NCBI RefSeq assembly: GCF_963378075.1
Contig: NZ_OY726394.1
Coordinates: 2,728,001 to 2,792,000 of the forward strand
Source: Mycolicibacter sp. MU0083
GTDB lineage: Bacteria; Actinomycetota; Actinomycetes; Mycobacteriales; Mycobacteriaceae
Direction: 5' to 3'
Length of the DNA: 64,000 nt
Part shown: positions 48,915-57,314 of the stretch, piece after piece
How positions within the stretch are numbered: position 1 is the first letter of the stretch
Layout of the letters: each line of letters opens with the position of its first letter
Notes under the pieces: model-generated
What the model saw: the letters and a program-made list of their open reading frames with translations, nothing else
What the model was told of the DNA's origin: nothing
Database searches by the model: none
Made by a program: the position numbers and the translations under genes

Positions 48915-50135
48915 TCAGTTTTCCGAAACTGCAGCAGCGCCCGCCGGATCGGGCAGGTGCGCGATGGCCTCGAAGGCCAAGCACAGCTCGGCGAGGTCAC
49001 GCGGCACGGCCAGCGTCTTGCCGGTGCATTCCTCGACACGACGCAACCGATTTCGCACCGTGTTGGCGTGGCAGAACAACGATTCCGCAGCCTTTGAAAC
49101 CGATCCGTCATGGTCGATCCAGGCGTTGAACGTCTCGGTCAGTGCCAGACGCTCGGCCGGCGGCAGCGCAAGGAACGCCCCGAGCGTGACCTCGGTGATC
49201 TTGCGGATCACTTCCGGGGCGCTGACGACGGCGACGGCCAGCACCGAGTCCCCGAACAGCCGGACCCGCGAATCCTTCGGCTCTCGGGCCGCCATGGCTA
49301 TCCGCGCGTAACGCAGATTGACTGCGGTATTCGCGAGGTCGCCGAAGAGCGGGCTGATTCCCACGGCGGTGGTCGTCGCCCGTTCCAGTAGCGCCACGAC
49401 CGAGTCCAACACCGATTCCGACGGCAGGTGGATGATGCCGATCAAGATGTCCGGGAGCAGACGCCAGGCGGAGAAGACATCCAGACTGCGCAGCATCGGG
49501 CCGATCCCCGGCAGCGGTTGTTGCCCGACTCTGGACGGTTGCGTGGCAACGATGGCATAGGGACCGTTGACGGGTAGTTGCAGCAGCGCCGCGACTTCCC
49601 ACCGGCTGTACTCGCCGAGCGGGCGCCCCTGCAGCAACGCCTCGGTGAGCGCCGCGTGCTCGGCGGCGTTCTCGACCACGAGATGGGTCGCGGCCTCGTG
49701 GTAGGCGGTCGTCATCGCGTCGGTGTAGCGGTCCTGCGCTTCCCAGAACCTCGCGGTCGCGGCCAGCAGGCTGTCCCGGTCCAGGCCGGGTTGGTCGACC
49801 GACAGCGCCATCATCTGTTCCCAGGCACAGTGACTGCCCACCCGGTAGGCGTCCATCACCGCCGACCGCGGGACGCCCGCCGTCGCCCGTGCTCTGCCGG
49901 TCGCCGCGGCCGGAGAGGTATCGAACGACGAACTGTCCGCCAGAGCGCGTACGACGAATCTGAAGTGGTCGGTGGCCGACTGCAGTAGTTCGGCATCGGA
50001 GACCACGTCGCTGTCCCGGTAGAAGGGCACCGCGGAATGGATCCGAGCCAGCACGAAATGGCTCAGCTCGTCCATCCGCGATTCCAGAATTGCTCCGATT
50101 TCGGCGAGCGGTGATGCGGCGCTCAGGTCGGTCAT
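48915..50135 (-). CDS. PucR/CdaR-type HTH transcriptional regulator
   Basis: 406 residues. The N-terminal half is a helical RsbT-like/PucR sensor region. The GGDEF-like middle reads GISPLFGDLANTAVNLRYARIAM. The C-terminal PucR HTH_30 reads ETFNAWIDHDGSVSKAAESL then CHANTVRNRLRRVEECTG. Its ligand is unknown. Divergent from the HdeD operon with a 187-bp spacer, and upstream of the amide hydrolase on its own strand, so either could be a target. ATG 50135 is the natural start. Confidence 0.88.
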   Translation of the reverse strand: MTDLSAASPLAEIGAILESRMDELSHFVLARIHSAVPFYRDSDVVSDAELLQSATDHFRFVVRALADSSSFDTSPAAATGRARATAGVPRSAVMDAYRVGSHCAWEQMMALSVDQPGLDRDSLLAATARFWEAQDRYTDAMTTAYHEAATHLVVENAAEHAALTEALLQGRPLGEYSRWEVAALLQLPVNGPYAIVATQPSRVGQQPLPGIGPMLRSLDVFSAWRLLPDILIGIIHLPSESVLDSVVALLERATTTAVGISPLFGDLANTAVNLRYARIAMAAREPKDSRVRLFGDSVLAVAVVSAPEVIRKITEVTLGAFLALPPAERLALTETFNAWIDHDGSVSKAAESLFCHANTVRNRLRRVEECTGKTLAVPRDLAELCLAFEAIAHLPDPAGAAAVSEN

Positions 50136-50322
50136 GCACGCGAGTTTAGACGAGCGCTACCGTCGCGAGGATCCCCGGTAACGCTGTTCTCCATAACAAC
50201 GAATGCCCAAATCGCCTGTGATAGATTCCATTTCGTTGGCGGCGTACCGCCGATATTCTGGGTCCGGTCGGCGTGGTGAGGCGACCGGCACCGTTCACCG
50301 ATATCCACGAGGAGTTTGCAGG

Positions 50323-50898
50323 ATGACCGTGCGTGAATCAGCCCAAATGTTATGGCGGGCGTCAGTTTCCTGGGGTGCGCTTGCGATGGCCCTGGGCGTA
50401 CTCATGCTGTTCTGGCCGGGAATCACGGTCCTGGTCTCCGCGGTTCTGTTCGGCATTTACCTGTTGATATCCGGTGTAGCGCAAGTTGCTTCGGCGTTCG
50501 GCCTGGAGGTCACCGCGGGCAGCCGGATTCTGCTCTTCATCAGTGGTGCACTGTCGGTTGTGCTCGCGGTACTGGCTTTCCGATACTTCGATCAGGGCTA
50601 CGGCGTTTGGCTGCTGGGAATCTGGGTCGGCATCGGCTTCGTGTTCCAGGGGGTCTCGGAGATCGCGCTGGCGGCCGGTGACCGACGGCTGCCGGCGCGC
50701 GGTTGGCAGTTCCTCTCCGGGGCACTTGCCGTACTGGCCGGCCTTGTCATGCTGTCCTGGCCCATCGAATCCACCGTGAGTCTGGCCCAGGTGTCGGGTG
50801 CATTCCTCTTCGCCATCGGCTTGCTGCAGGTGGTCAAGGCGTTCCAATTGCGTCGCGGAATCCGTACGGCGGCAAGTGAGTTGGCCGGCCGCGAATGA
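50323..50898 (+). CDS. HdeD family acid-resistance membrane protein (DUF308)
   Basis: 191 residues with six hydrophobic helices in the repeated DUF308 pattern (GALAMALGVLMLFWPGITVL; ISGALSVVLAVLAFRYFD; FLSGALAVLAGLVMLSWPIE). HdeD in E. coli is linked to acid resistance at high cell density; the mechanism is unclear. ATG 50323 has an AGGAG Shine-Dalgarno 9 bases upstream. First of three small co-directional genes with short spacers ending at a strong terminator. Confidence 0.9.
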   Translation: MTVRESAQMLWRASVSWGALAMALGVLMLFWPGITVLVSAVLFGIYLLISGVAQVASAFGLEVTAGSRILLFISGALSVVLAVLAFRYFDQGYGVWLLGIWVGIGFVFQGVSEIALAAGDRRLPARGWQFLSGALAVLAGLVMLSWPIESTVSLAQVSGAFLFAIGLLQVVKAFQLRRGIRTAASELAGRE

Positions 50899-50937
50899 GC
50901 CGTGCACAGCGAATCCACGACGGAAGGGCATACCACC

Positions 50938-51162
50938 ATGGCGAGATTTGACTGGGTGCGACAAGTGGTGCCCGCAGTAGTCGCGGTGGCCGCGCTCGCG
51001 ATAGTCGGGACGGTACTGAACCGTAAGCGGACACTCGCCGATCTCACCGTGGCGCAGATCGAGGACTCCATCACCGCGCTGGACCCGGTGACCCGTGCAG
51101 CGGTGGTCGCCCGCCTCGGCGCGGATACGGCGGAGCAGGTCAAGAGCCGGCTTCACGACTGA
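50938..51162 (+). CDS. Small single-pass membrane protein
   Basis: 74 residues: one N-terminal transmembrane segment (about 8-26, VVPAVVAVAALAIVGTVL) followed by a charged amphipathic cytoplasmic part (RTLADLTVAQIEDSITALDP). I do not recognise a family. ATG 50938 has GGAAGG 9-10 bases upstream; an in-frame ATG-like extension at 50902 lacks a ribosome site. It sits 39 bp after hdeD, in the same presumed stress operon. Confidence 0.7.
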   Translation: MARFDWVRQVVPAVVAVAALAIVGTVLNRKRTLADLTVAQIEDSITALDPVTRAAVVARLGADTAEQVKSRLHD

Positions 51163-51236
51163 CCTCGACTCGACCCCGAACCAATTCGCGGGGTCGACGG
51201 CGATTGAGTTTCACCACCACAACGAAAGGTAATGAC

Positions 51237-51680
51237 ATGGCGCTCTCCGACCAACTCGCCAAGCTCAGCGTGCAGGCGAAGTCGCTGGAGGATTCCGCGA
51301 CCGCGGCCGAACAACGAGGCAAGGAATGGCTCTCCCAGCGCGAGAGTGAAGTGAAGGCTGCCCTGGAACAGGCCCGCGCCGAGGTTGCCGCCGACGCCCG
51401 CGCCGACGCCGACGAGATCGCCGCGGGTTGGCACAAACTGCACAGTTCGGTATCCGACGACTTCGCTTCGCTGCGGGAGTCGGCCGGCAAACGGCACGCC
51501 CGGCACCAAGCCCGCCGCGCCGATCGGGCTGCGGATAACGCGCTGATCGACGCCGAGGACGCGGTCGCCTTCGCCGTCTACGCGTTGGAGCAGGCCGAGT
51601 ACTACGTGCTGGTCGCCGCGCAGGCCCGTCTCGACGCCGATGACGCAGAACTCAACGCGGAGCTCAAAAACGCGGAGTGA
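51237..51680 (+). CDS. Alanine-rich coiled-coil protein
   Basis: 147 residues, hydrophilic and almost wholly helical with heptad patterning (LAKLSVQAKSLEDSATAAEQ; REAEVKAALEQARAEVAADA-like). The C-terminal helix ends AELNAELKNAE. No known domain; no signal peptide. Length and composition recall phage-shock/Hsp-like scaffold proteins, but that is only resemblance. GAAAGG lies upstream of ATG 51237. Last gene of the HdeD group; the terminator begins 18 bp after its stop. Confidence 0.75.
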   Translation: MALSDQLAKLSVQAKSLEDSATAAEQRGKEWLSQRESEVKAALEQARAEVAADARADADEIAAGWHKLHSSVSDDFASLRESAGKRHARHQARRADRAADNALIDAEDAVAFAVYALEQAEYYVLVAAQARLDADDAELNAELKNAE

Positions 51681-51697
51681 GTGCGACTCCCCCAAGG

Positions 51698-51725
51698 AAA
51701 AGTCCCCGCCGTGGCGGGGACTTTT
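51698..51725. terminator. Strong intrinsic terminator (bidirectional) after the HdeD operon
   Basis: A 13-base perfect inverted repeat (AAAAGTCCCCGCC with its complement) with a 2-base centre, preceded by A-run and followed by T-run. It can end the HdeD operon on the plus strand and nrdE on the minus strand (46 bp from its stop). Confidence 0.85.
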
Positions 51726-51771
51726 CGCTTATCCGGCTTGGTCCGGACGATGCCGGCGCGGACGACGACTT

Positions 51772-53943
51772 CTAGAGCATGCAGGACACGCAGCCCTCGA
51801 CCTCGGTGCCCTCCAGCGCCATCTGCCGCAGCCGGATGTAGTACAGCGTCTTGATCCCCTTGCGCCAGGCGTAGATCTGCGCCTTGTTCACATCGCGGGT
51901 GCTTGCGGTGTCCTTGAAGAACAGCGTCAGGCTCAACCCCTGGTCCACGTGCTGGGTGGCCGCGGCGTAGGTGTCGATGATCTTCTCGTAGCCGATCTCG
52001 TACGCGTCCTGGTAGTACTCCAGGTTGTCGTTGGTCATGTACGGCGCCGGGTAGTAGACCCGGCCGATCTTGCCTTCCTTGCGGATCTCGACGCGGGCCA
52101 CGATCGGGTGGATCGACGACGTCGAGTGGTTGATGTAGGAGATCGAGCCGGTCGGCGGCACCGCCTGCAGGTTCTGGTTGTAGATCCCGTGGGCTTGCAC
52201 GGACTCCTTCAGCCGCTGCCAGTCGCTCTGCTCCGGAATCCGGATGCCCGCCTCGGCGAACAGCTCACGCACCCGCGCGGTCTTGGGCTCCCAGACCTGG
52301 TCGGTGTACTTGTCGAAGAACTCGCCGCTGGCGTACTTGGACTGCTCGAAGCCGGCAAACGCCTGACCGCGCTCCAACGCAAGACGATTCGACGCCCGCA
52401 GTGCGTGATACAGCACGGTGTAGAAGTAGATGTTGGTGAAGTCGATGCCCTCTTCGGAGCCGTAGTGGATGCGCTCCCGGGCGAGGTATCCGTGCAGGTT
52501 CATCTGGCCCAGCCCGATGGCGTGCGAGGAGTTGTTGCCCTGCTCGATCGACGGCACCGACCAGATGTGGGTCTGATCCGACACCGCGGTCAACGCCCGG
52601 ATCGCGACCTCGATGGTCTGGCCGAAGTCCGGCGAGTCCATCGCCTTGGCGATGTTGAGCGAACCCAGGTTGCAGGAGATGTCTTTGCCGACCTTGGCGT
52701 AGGACAGGTCTTCGTTGAACACTGACGGGGTGGAGACCTGCAGGATCTCCGAGCACAGGTTCGAGTGGGTGATCTTGCCGGCGATCGGGTTGGCCCGGTT
52801 CACCGTGTCCTCGAACATGATGTAGGGGTAGCCGGACTCGAACTGCAGCTCGGCCAGGGTCTGGAAGAATTCGCGCGCCTTGATCTTGGTCTTGCGGATC
52901 GCCGAGTTGTCGACCATCTCGTAGTACTTCTCGCTGATCGAGACGTCGGCGAACGGCACGCCGTAGACCCGCTCGACGTCATAGGGCGAGAACAGGTACA
53001 TGTCCTCGTTCTTCCTGGCCAGCTCGAAGGTGATGTCGGGGATCACCACGCCCAGGCTCAGCGTCTTGATCCGGATCTTCTCGTCGGCGTTCTCCCGCTT
53101 GGTGTCCAGGAAGCGGTAGATGTCGGGGTGGTGGGCGTGCAGGTACACCGCGCCGGCACCCTGACGGGCTCCGAGCTGGTTGGCGTAGGAGAACGAGTCC
53201 TCGAGCAGCTTCATGATCGGGATGACCCCGGAAGACTGGTTCTCGATGTTCTTGATCGGGGCGCCGTGCTCACGAATGTTGCTCAGCAGCAACGCCACTC
53301 CCCCGCCCCGCTTGGACAGCTGCAGGGCGGAGTTGATGGAGCGGCCGATCGACTCCATGTTGTCTTCGATGCGCAGCAGAAAGCAGCTGACGGCCTCGCC
53401 GCGCTGCTTCTTGCCGGAGTTCAGAAACGTCGGCGTGGCCGGCTGGAACCGGCCGTCGATGATCTCCTCGACGAGCTGCTCGGCCAGCTTGGTGTCACCG
53501 GCGGCCAGTGTCAGCGCCACCATGCAGACCCGGTCCTCGAACCGCTCCAGGTAACGCTTGCCGTCGAAGGTCTTCAGGGTGTAGGAGGTGTAGTACTTGA
53601 ACGCACCCAAAAACGTCGGGAACCGAAACTTCTTGGCGTAGGCCCGATCCAACAGCGACTTGACGAAGTTACGCGAGTATTGGTCGAGCACCTCGCGCTC
53701 GTAGTACTCCTTCTGGATCAGGTAGTCGAGCTTCTCGTCCTGATTGTGGAAGAAGACCGTGTTCTGGTTGACGTGCTCCAAGAAGTACTGGCGGGCGGCC
53801 AGCACGTCCATCTCGAACTGGATCTTGCCGTCGCCGTCGTAGAGGTTGAGCATCGCGTTGAGCGCGTGGTAGTCCAGCTCACCCACCGGCACACTGCGGG
53901 TGGTCGTGCTTACCTGCTCTGCAGTTGCAGCGGTTGGTGGCAT
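51772..53943 (-). CDS. nrdE: Class Ib ribonucleotide reductase alpha subunit NrdE
   Basis: 723 residues, equivalent to Rv3051c. Catalytic large subunit reducing NDPs to dNDPs. Recognised blocks: [77 protein letters not shown] (active-site cysteine), [18 protein letters not shown], and the C-terminal redox pair CVSCML that NrdH reduces. ATG 53943 has AAGGA upstream and overlaps the nrdI end by 34 bp; the first ~30 residues precede the conserved MLNLYD start used in older annotations. Third gene of nrdHIE. Confidence 0.97.
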   Translation of the reverse strand: MPPTAATAEQVSTTTRSVPVGELDYHALNAMLNLYDGDGKIQFEMDVLAARQYFLEHVNQNTVFFHNQDEKLDYLIQKEYYEREVLDQYSRNFVKSLLDRAYAKKFRFPTFLGAFKYYTSYTLKTFDGKRYLERFEDRVCMVALTLAAGDTKLAEQLVEEIIDGRFQPATPTFLNSGKKQRGEAVSCFLLRIEDNMESIGRSINSALQLSKRGGGVALLLSNIREHGAPIKNIENQSSGVIPIMKLLEDSFSYANQLGARQGAGAVYLHAHHPDIYRFLDTKRENADEKIRIKTLSLGVVIPDITFELARKNEDMYLFSPYDVERVYGVPFADVSISEKYYEMVDNSAIRKTKIKAREFFQTLAELQFESGYPYIMFEDTVNRANPIAGKITHSNLCSEILQVSTPSVFNEDLSYAKVGKDISCNLGSLNIAKAMDSPDFGQTIEVAIRALTAVSDQTHIWSVPSIEQGNNSSHAIGLGQMNLHGYLARERIHYGSEEGIDFTNIYFYTVLYHALRASNRLALERGQAFAGFEQSKYASGEFFDKYTDQVWEPKTARVRELFAEAGIRIPEQSDWQRLKESVQAHGIYNQNLQAVPPTGSISYINHSTSSIHPIVARVEIRKEGKIGRVYYPAPYMTNDNLEYYQDAYEIGYEKIIDTYAAATQHVDQGLSLTLFFKDTASTRDVNKAQIYAWRKGIKTLYYIRLRQMALEGTEVEGCVSCML

Positions 53944-54368
53944 GCCTCGTCCTTCCAGAAATCGGCCAAGCCCGCGCGGACGGCTTCCACGTCCTCGTCG
54001 GTTCCCATCAATTCGAATCGGTACAGATACGGCACCCCGCACTTACGGGCGATCACGTTGCCCGCGTAGCAGAACTCGGCACCGAAGTTGGTGTTGCCGG
54101 CGGCGATCACGCCGCGCAGCAGCGACCGGTTGTGTTCGTTGTTCAAAAAAGCGATGACCTGCTTGGGCACATAGCCGCCCTCGTTCGTATCGGGCTGCTG
54201 ACGTCCGCCGCCGTAGGTCGGCAGCACGAGCACATAGGGGTGGTCCACCTCGATGCGACCGTGCAACGGGATCCGGATGGCGGGCAGGCGCAGCTTCTGC
54301 ACGAAGCGGTGGGTGTTCTCCGACACCGAGGAGAAGTACACCAGCCTGCCTTCGGAATTCACAGACAT
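53910..54368 (-). CDS. nrdI: NrdI flavodoxin-like ribonucleotide reductase activator
   Basis: 152 residues, equivalent to Rv3052c. The FMN-binding flavodoxin-like protein supplies oxidant (superoxide) to assemble the Mn-tyrosyl cofactor of NrdF. Signatures: [51 protein letters not shown] is ideally placed before ATG 54368. It lies between nrdH and nrdE; the 3' end overlaps nrdE. Confidence 0.97.
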   Translation of the reverse strand: MSVNSEGRLVYFSSVSENTHRFVQKLRLPAIRIPLHGRIEVDHPYVLVLPTYGGGRQQPDTNEGGYVPKQVIAFLNNEHNRSLLRGVIAAGNTNFGAEFCYAGNVIARKCGVPYLYRFELMGTDEDVEAVRAGLADFWKDEACHQPLQLQSR

Positions 54369-54423
54369 GGCGACCTCCTTCAGCTCTCAGTCAGACTCCG
54401 CCCGTACCGACCCGGTGACCCGG

Positions 54424-54663
54424 TTATGCGCTCAGCGCGGTCTGCGCCAGCGCCTTGATCCGGTCCGGCCGGAAACCGGACCAGTGCTGGTCCCCGGCGA
54501 CCACGACGGGAGCCTGCAGGTAGCCCAGCGCCATCACGTAATCGCGGGCGTCGGAGTCCAGCGAGATGTCGACCACCTCGTAGGAGATGCCCTGCTTGTC
54601 CAACGCCTTGTAGGTGGCGTTGCACTGCACGCACGCGGGCTTGGTGTAGACGGTGATACTCAT
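54424..54663 (-). CDS. nrdH: NrdH-redoxin (glutaredoxin-like)
   Basis: 79 residues, equivalent to Rv3053c. A small thioredoxin-fold reductant for NrdE with redox motif CVQC (Cys11, Cys14) in YTKPACVQC, YVMALGYLQAPVVV (cis-Pro region) and WSGFRPDRIKAL at the C terminus. GAGGAG precedes ATG 54663. First gene of nrdHIE. A ~180-nt leader with two strong hairpins lies between it and a pair of NrdR-like boxes. Confidence 0.97.
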   Translation of the reverse strand: MSITVYTKPACVQCNATYKALDKQGISYEVVDISLDSDARDYVMALGYLQAPVVVAGDQHWSGFRPDRIKALAQTALSA

Positions 54664-54842
54664 GGGCGACAGGCTCCTCAGCGAATCCTCGACAACAACC
54701 GGATGACGGGTCAGGTACTACGTTTCAGCGGGCCGCCAGGACTTCGTCTCTCCAGCGTCCCCAGCCGTGGCAGGGGCACCTGATAGGTGCCGGTTGCCGC
54801 GGCCCGGATACCTGGAAGATCCCGGGCCTGTCGGTCCCCCGA
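54664..54842 (-). promoter_or_regulatory. Structured 5' leader region of nrdHIE
   Basis: A ~180-base gene-free stretch on the transcript side of the NrdR boxes. Hairpins: GGCACCT/AGGTGCC (54775-54791, 7 bp, 3-base loop) and GGCCCGG/CCGGGCC (54801-54828, 7 bp). I could not match it to a known riboswitch class (cobalamin, glycine, ydaO considered). No coding frame seen in it. Confidence 0.4.
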
Positions 54843-54858
54843 ACACTACACCTAGTGG
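54843..54858. promoter_or_regulatory. NrdR-like box 1 upstream of nrdHIE
   Basis: ACACTACACCTAGTGG matches about 12 of 16 remembered NrdR consensus positions. It shares ACACTAC with the nrdF box at 44905. Confidence 0.6.
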
Positions 54859-54874
54859 TCATCCCTTGGTGTGA

Positions 54875-54890
54875 ATACTAGATGTTCTGA
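54875..54890. promoter_or_regulatory. NrdR-like box 2 upstream of nrdHIE
   Basis: ATACTAGATGTTCTGA matches about 11 of 16 positions and lies exactly 32 bp (start to start) from box 1, the same spacing as the nrdF pair. Confidence 0.5.
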
Positions 54891-55173
54891 ACGACATTGT
54901 TGAAATTCGCTGGTCGTAAGCTTGCGACACCACCCCGCTCGGCGTGTCGCATCTCACAGTAGAACTGTCGGCTCGTCATAGCCGCAGGTCTATCACCCGG
55001 TACCGACAAGCACCCCCGGGCACACGTTCATCAGCCGTTGACCAGCAAAGCCGCTCGGACAGCAACTCACCGGCCGTCGACCCACCCCCATCGGCGTCGC
55101 TGCGCCCGTGGGCGTGGCCGCTCGCCACGCCGACGCAGCGGAGGCCCGACTTCGGCCGGCCGCCGGCACCCGA
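54891..55173. other. Gene-free intergenic stretch with an extended hairpin
   Basis: About 280 bases between the nrdHIE promoter and the ATPase gene promoter. I see no convincing gene. At 55098-55140 there is a two-part hairpin: outer CGCTGCG/CGCAGCG (55098-55104 and 55134-55140) and inner GGCGTGG/CCACGCC (55111-55117 and 55125-55131). It could be a terminator, a small RNA or neither. Confidence 0.35.
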
Positions 55174-55179
55174 TAGCGT
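55174..55179 (+). promoter_or_regulatory. Leaderless-type -10 of the AAA ATPase gene
   Basis: TAGCGT (TANNNT) lies 6 nt before ATG 55186; no Shine-Dalgarno is present. Confidence 0.5.
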
Positions 55180-55185
55180 GCCGTC

Positions 55186-56364
55186 ATGCTCTCGACGCTG
55201 GCGGTACGCGGATACCGCTCGCTTCGCGAGGTGGTCCTGCCACTGCACCCGCTCACCGTCATCACCGGCGCGAACGGGACCGGCAAGACCTCGCTGTACC
55301 GGTCGCTGCGACTGCTCGCGGACTGCGGCCGGGGTGAGGTGGTCGGTTCGCTGGCCCGCGAGGGCGGCCTGGAGTCGGTGCTGTGGGCCGGTCCCGAGCA
55401 ACTCGGTGCGGCCCGCCGCGGCGGAACCGAACAGGGCACCCGCAGGACGCGGCCGGTCTCCCTGGAGTTGGGTTTCGCCTCCGATGACTTCGGCTATTGC
55501 GTCGATCTGGGCCTGCCGCAGTCCCCGGGCGTGAACTCGGCGTTCGCCCACGATCCGGAGATCAAGCGGGAAGCCGTGTTCGCCGGACCGGTGCCGCGCC
55601 GCGGGGCCACGTTGGTCAGCCGCACCCGGGCTCACGCCGAGGCCCACACCGACTCCGGTGTCGAGGAACTGTCCCGGTCGCTGCCCACCCACCGCAGCGT
55701 GCTCGCCGAGTTCGCCCACCCCGGCATGCATCCGGAGCTGGCCGCGGTGCGGGATCGGTTGCGGGACTGGCGTTTCTACGACGGATTCCGGGTGGACGCC
55801 GCAGCACCGGTGCGTCGGCCGCAGGTGGGCACCCGCACACCGGTGCTGGCGGCCGACGGGGTCGACCTGGCCGCGGCGGTGCAGACCATCATCGAGTCCG
55901 GTGACGGCGAACTGGACCGGGCGGTCGCGGGCGCGTTCGACGGCGCGACGTTGTCGGTCGGCGTCGACGACGGGATGTTCGATCTGCAGCTGCACCAGCG
56001 TGGCATGTTGCGCCCGTTGCGCACCGCCGAATTATCCGATGGCACACTGCGTTTCCTACTGTGGGCGGCAGCCCTGCTGAGCCCGCAGCCGCCGTCGCTG
56101 ATGGTGCTCAACGAACCGGAGACCTCCCTGCATCCCGACCTGGTGACGCCGCTGGCCGAGCTGATCCGGGCAGCCGCCGCCCGGACTCAAGTCGTGGTGG
56201 TGACCCACGTGCGCACCATGCCGGAGCTTCTCGGGGCGGTGCCCGTCGCCGAAGCCGACCGCCACGACACCGCCGAGATCGAGGTCTACAAGGACTTCGG
56301 CGAGACGCGGGTCACCGGGCTGGGACTGCTCAACACCCCGGCGTGGGACTGGGGCGGCCGGTGA
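55186..56364 (+). CDS. AAA family ATPase (RecF/OLD-like, ABC-type ATP-binding)
   Basis: 392 residues. Begins LSTLAVRGYRSLREVVLPLH, typical of RecF/SMC-related ATPases; Walker A GANGTGKTS is at about 29-37; Walker B/D-loop MVLNEPETSLHPDL and switch VVVVTHVRTM are near the C terminus. No nuclease (TOPRIM) domain follows, unlike OLD proteins. Length and shape suit the DUF2813/AAA_21 group, several of which act in DNA repair or phage defence; no partner gene is adjacent, so the role is open. Convergent with the SDR gene. Confidence 0.85.
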   Translation: MLSTLAVRGYRSLREVVLPLHPLTVITGANGTGKTSLYRSLRLLADCGRGEVVGSLAREGGLESVLWAGPEQLGAARRGGTEQGTRRTRPVSLELGFASDDFGYCVDLGLPQSPGVNSAFAHDPEIKREAVFAGPVPRRGATLVSRTRAHAEAHTDSGVEELSRSLPTHRSVLAEFAHPGMHPELAAVRDRLRDWRFYDGFRVDAAAPVRRPQVGTRTPVLAADGVDLAAAVQTIIESGDGELDRAVAGAFDGATLSVGVDDGMFDLQLHQRGMLRPLRTAELSDGTLRFLLWAAALLSPQPPSLMVLNEPETSLHPDLVTPLAELIRAAAARTQVVVVTHVRTMPELLGAVPVAEADRHDTAEIEVYKDFGETRVTGLGLLNTPAWDWGGR

Positions 56365-56373
56365 CGCCACGGG

Positions 56374-57249
56374 TCAGGAACCGCGCAGCGACTCCCGCGA
56401 CGGCCGCAGGGCGCGGCTGAACAACACGTTGACCTGACGCATGGCCACGCTGTAGGGCAGCCATGCCAGCCGCTTGAACGCGTACAGCGCCCGGATGTCA
56501 CCGGAGGTGTAGACCAGGTAGCGGTTGCGGGCCACCCCCGACAGGATCTTGTCCGCCGCCTTCTCCGGTGTCACCGCGTGGCCCGCGAACCGGCCTACCC
56601 AGCGCTCCACCTGGGGATCGTCGCGGTCCACCCCGGCGATCTCGACGGTATTGACCAGGGGGGTCTTGACCGCGCCGGGCACCACCACCGATACCCCGAT
56701 GCGATGCCGGGCCAAGTCGAACCGCAGCACCTCCGACACTCCGCGCAAGCCGTACTTGCTGGCGGAGTAGGCCGCATGCCAGGGCAGTGCGACGATTCCG
56801 GCCGCCGAGGACACGTTGACCAGATGCCCGCCCCGGCCGGCGGCCACCATCTGCGGCAGGAACGACTCGATGACGTGGATCGGCCCCATCAGGTTGATCG
56901 AGACCATCTTGTTCCACTGCTCATGGGTCAACCGGTCGACGGTCCCCCATGCCGACACCCCGGCGATGTTCATCACCACGTCCATCGCGTCGTGACGGGC
57001 ATGGATGTCGGCGGCGAATGCCGCGACGTCGTCGTAGTCGGCGATGTCGACGGCCCGCGACTCGGGCACCAGGGCGCCGAGGGCCCGGGCGTCGGCGACG
57101 GTTTCGGCCAGCCCCTCGGCGTTACGGTCGGTCAGGTACAGCTCGGCACCGTGCTCGGCGAGCCGTAACGCCGTGGCCCGGCCGATTCCGCTGGCCGCAC
57201 CGGTGATGAAGCACCGCTTGCCGCGGTAGTACTGCGCGTGGCGTGTCAT
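56374..57249 (-). CDS. SDR family oxidoreductase (Rv3057c-like)
   Basis: 291 residues. NAD(P) motif TGAASGIGRA near 16-25, NIAGVSAWG, catalytic YSASKYG (Tyr/Lys) preceded by VNVSSAAG, then VVPGAVKTPLV. The extended C-terminal part (DIRALYAFKRLAWLP) fits membrane-associated SDRs of mycobacteria. Substrate unknown; in M. tuberculosis it neighbours the TetR and cyp136, so joint lipid or sterol metabolism is inferred. ATG 57249 lies 8 nt after a TATCGT -10 overlapped by a palindrome. Confidence 0.9.
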   Translation of the reverse strand: MTRHAQYYRGKRCFITGAASGIGRATALRLAEHGAELYLTDRNAEGLAETVADARALGALVPESRAVDIADYDDVAAFAADIHARHDAMDVVMNIAGVSAWGTVDRLTHEQWNKMVSINLMGPIHVIESFLPQMVAAGRGGHLVNVSSAAGIVALPWHAAYSASKYGLRGVSEVLRFDLARHRIGVSVVVPGAVKTPLVNTVEIAGVDRDDPQVERWVGRFAGHAVTPEKAADKILSGVARNRYLVYTSGDIRALYAFKRLAWLPYSVAMRQVNVLFSRALRPSRESLRGS

Positions 57250-57258
57250 GTGTGCCGA

Positions 57259-57275
57259 CGATACCGGCGGTATCG
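57259..57275. promoter_or_regulatory. Palindromic operator candidate on the SDR -10
   Basis: CGATACC-GGC-GGTATCG: perfect 7-bp arms, 3-base centre. On the minus strand it covers TATCGT (57258-57263), the likely -10 of the SDR gene, a repressor-like position. The motif differs from the P450 operators. Confidence 0.5.
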
Positions 57276-57314
57276 GCTGCCGACGAGCCCGCGCCGCCGC
57301 GGGCGCGATCGCCG

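Noticed and set aside
54664-54842. Cobalamin riboswitch before nrdHIE
   Set aside because: The expected B12-box and GCCACTG-like core were not found, and class Ib reductase does not use cobalamin.
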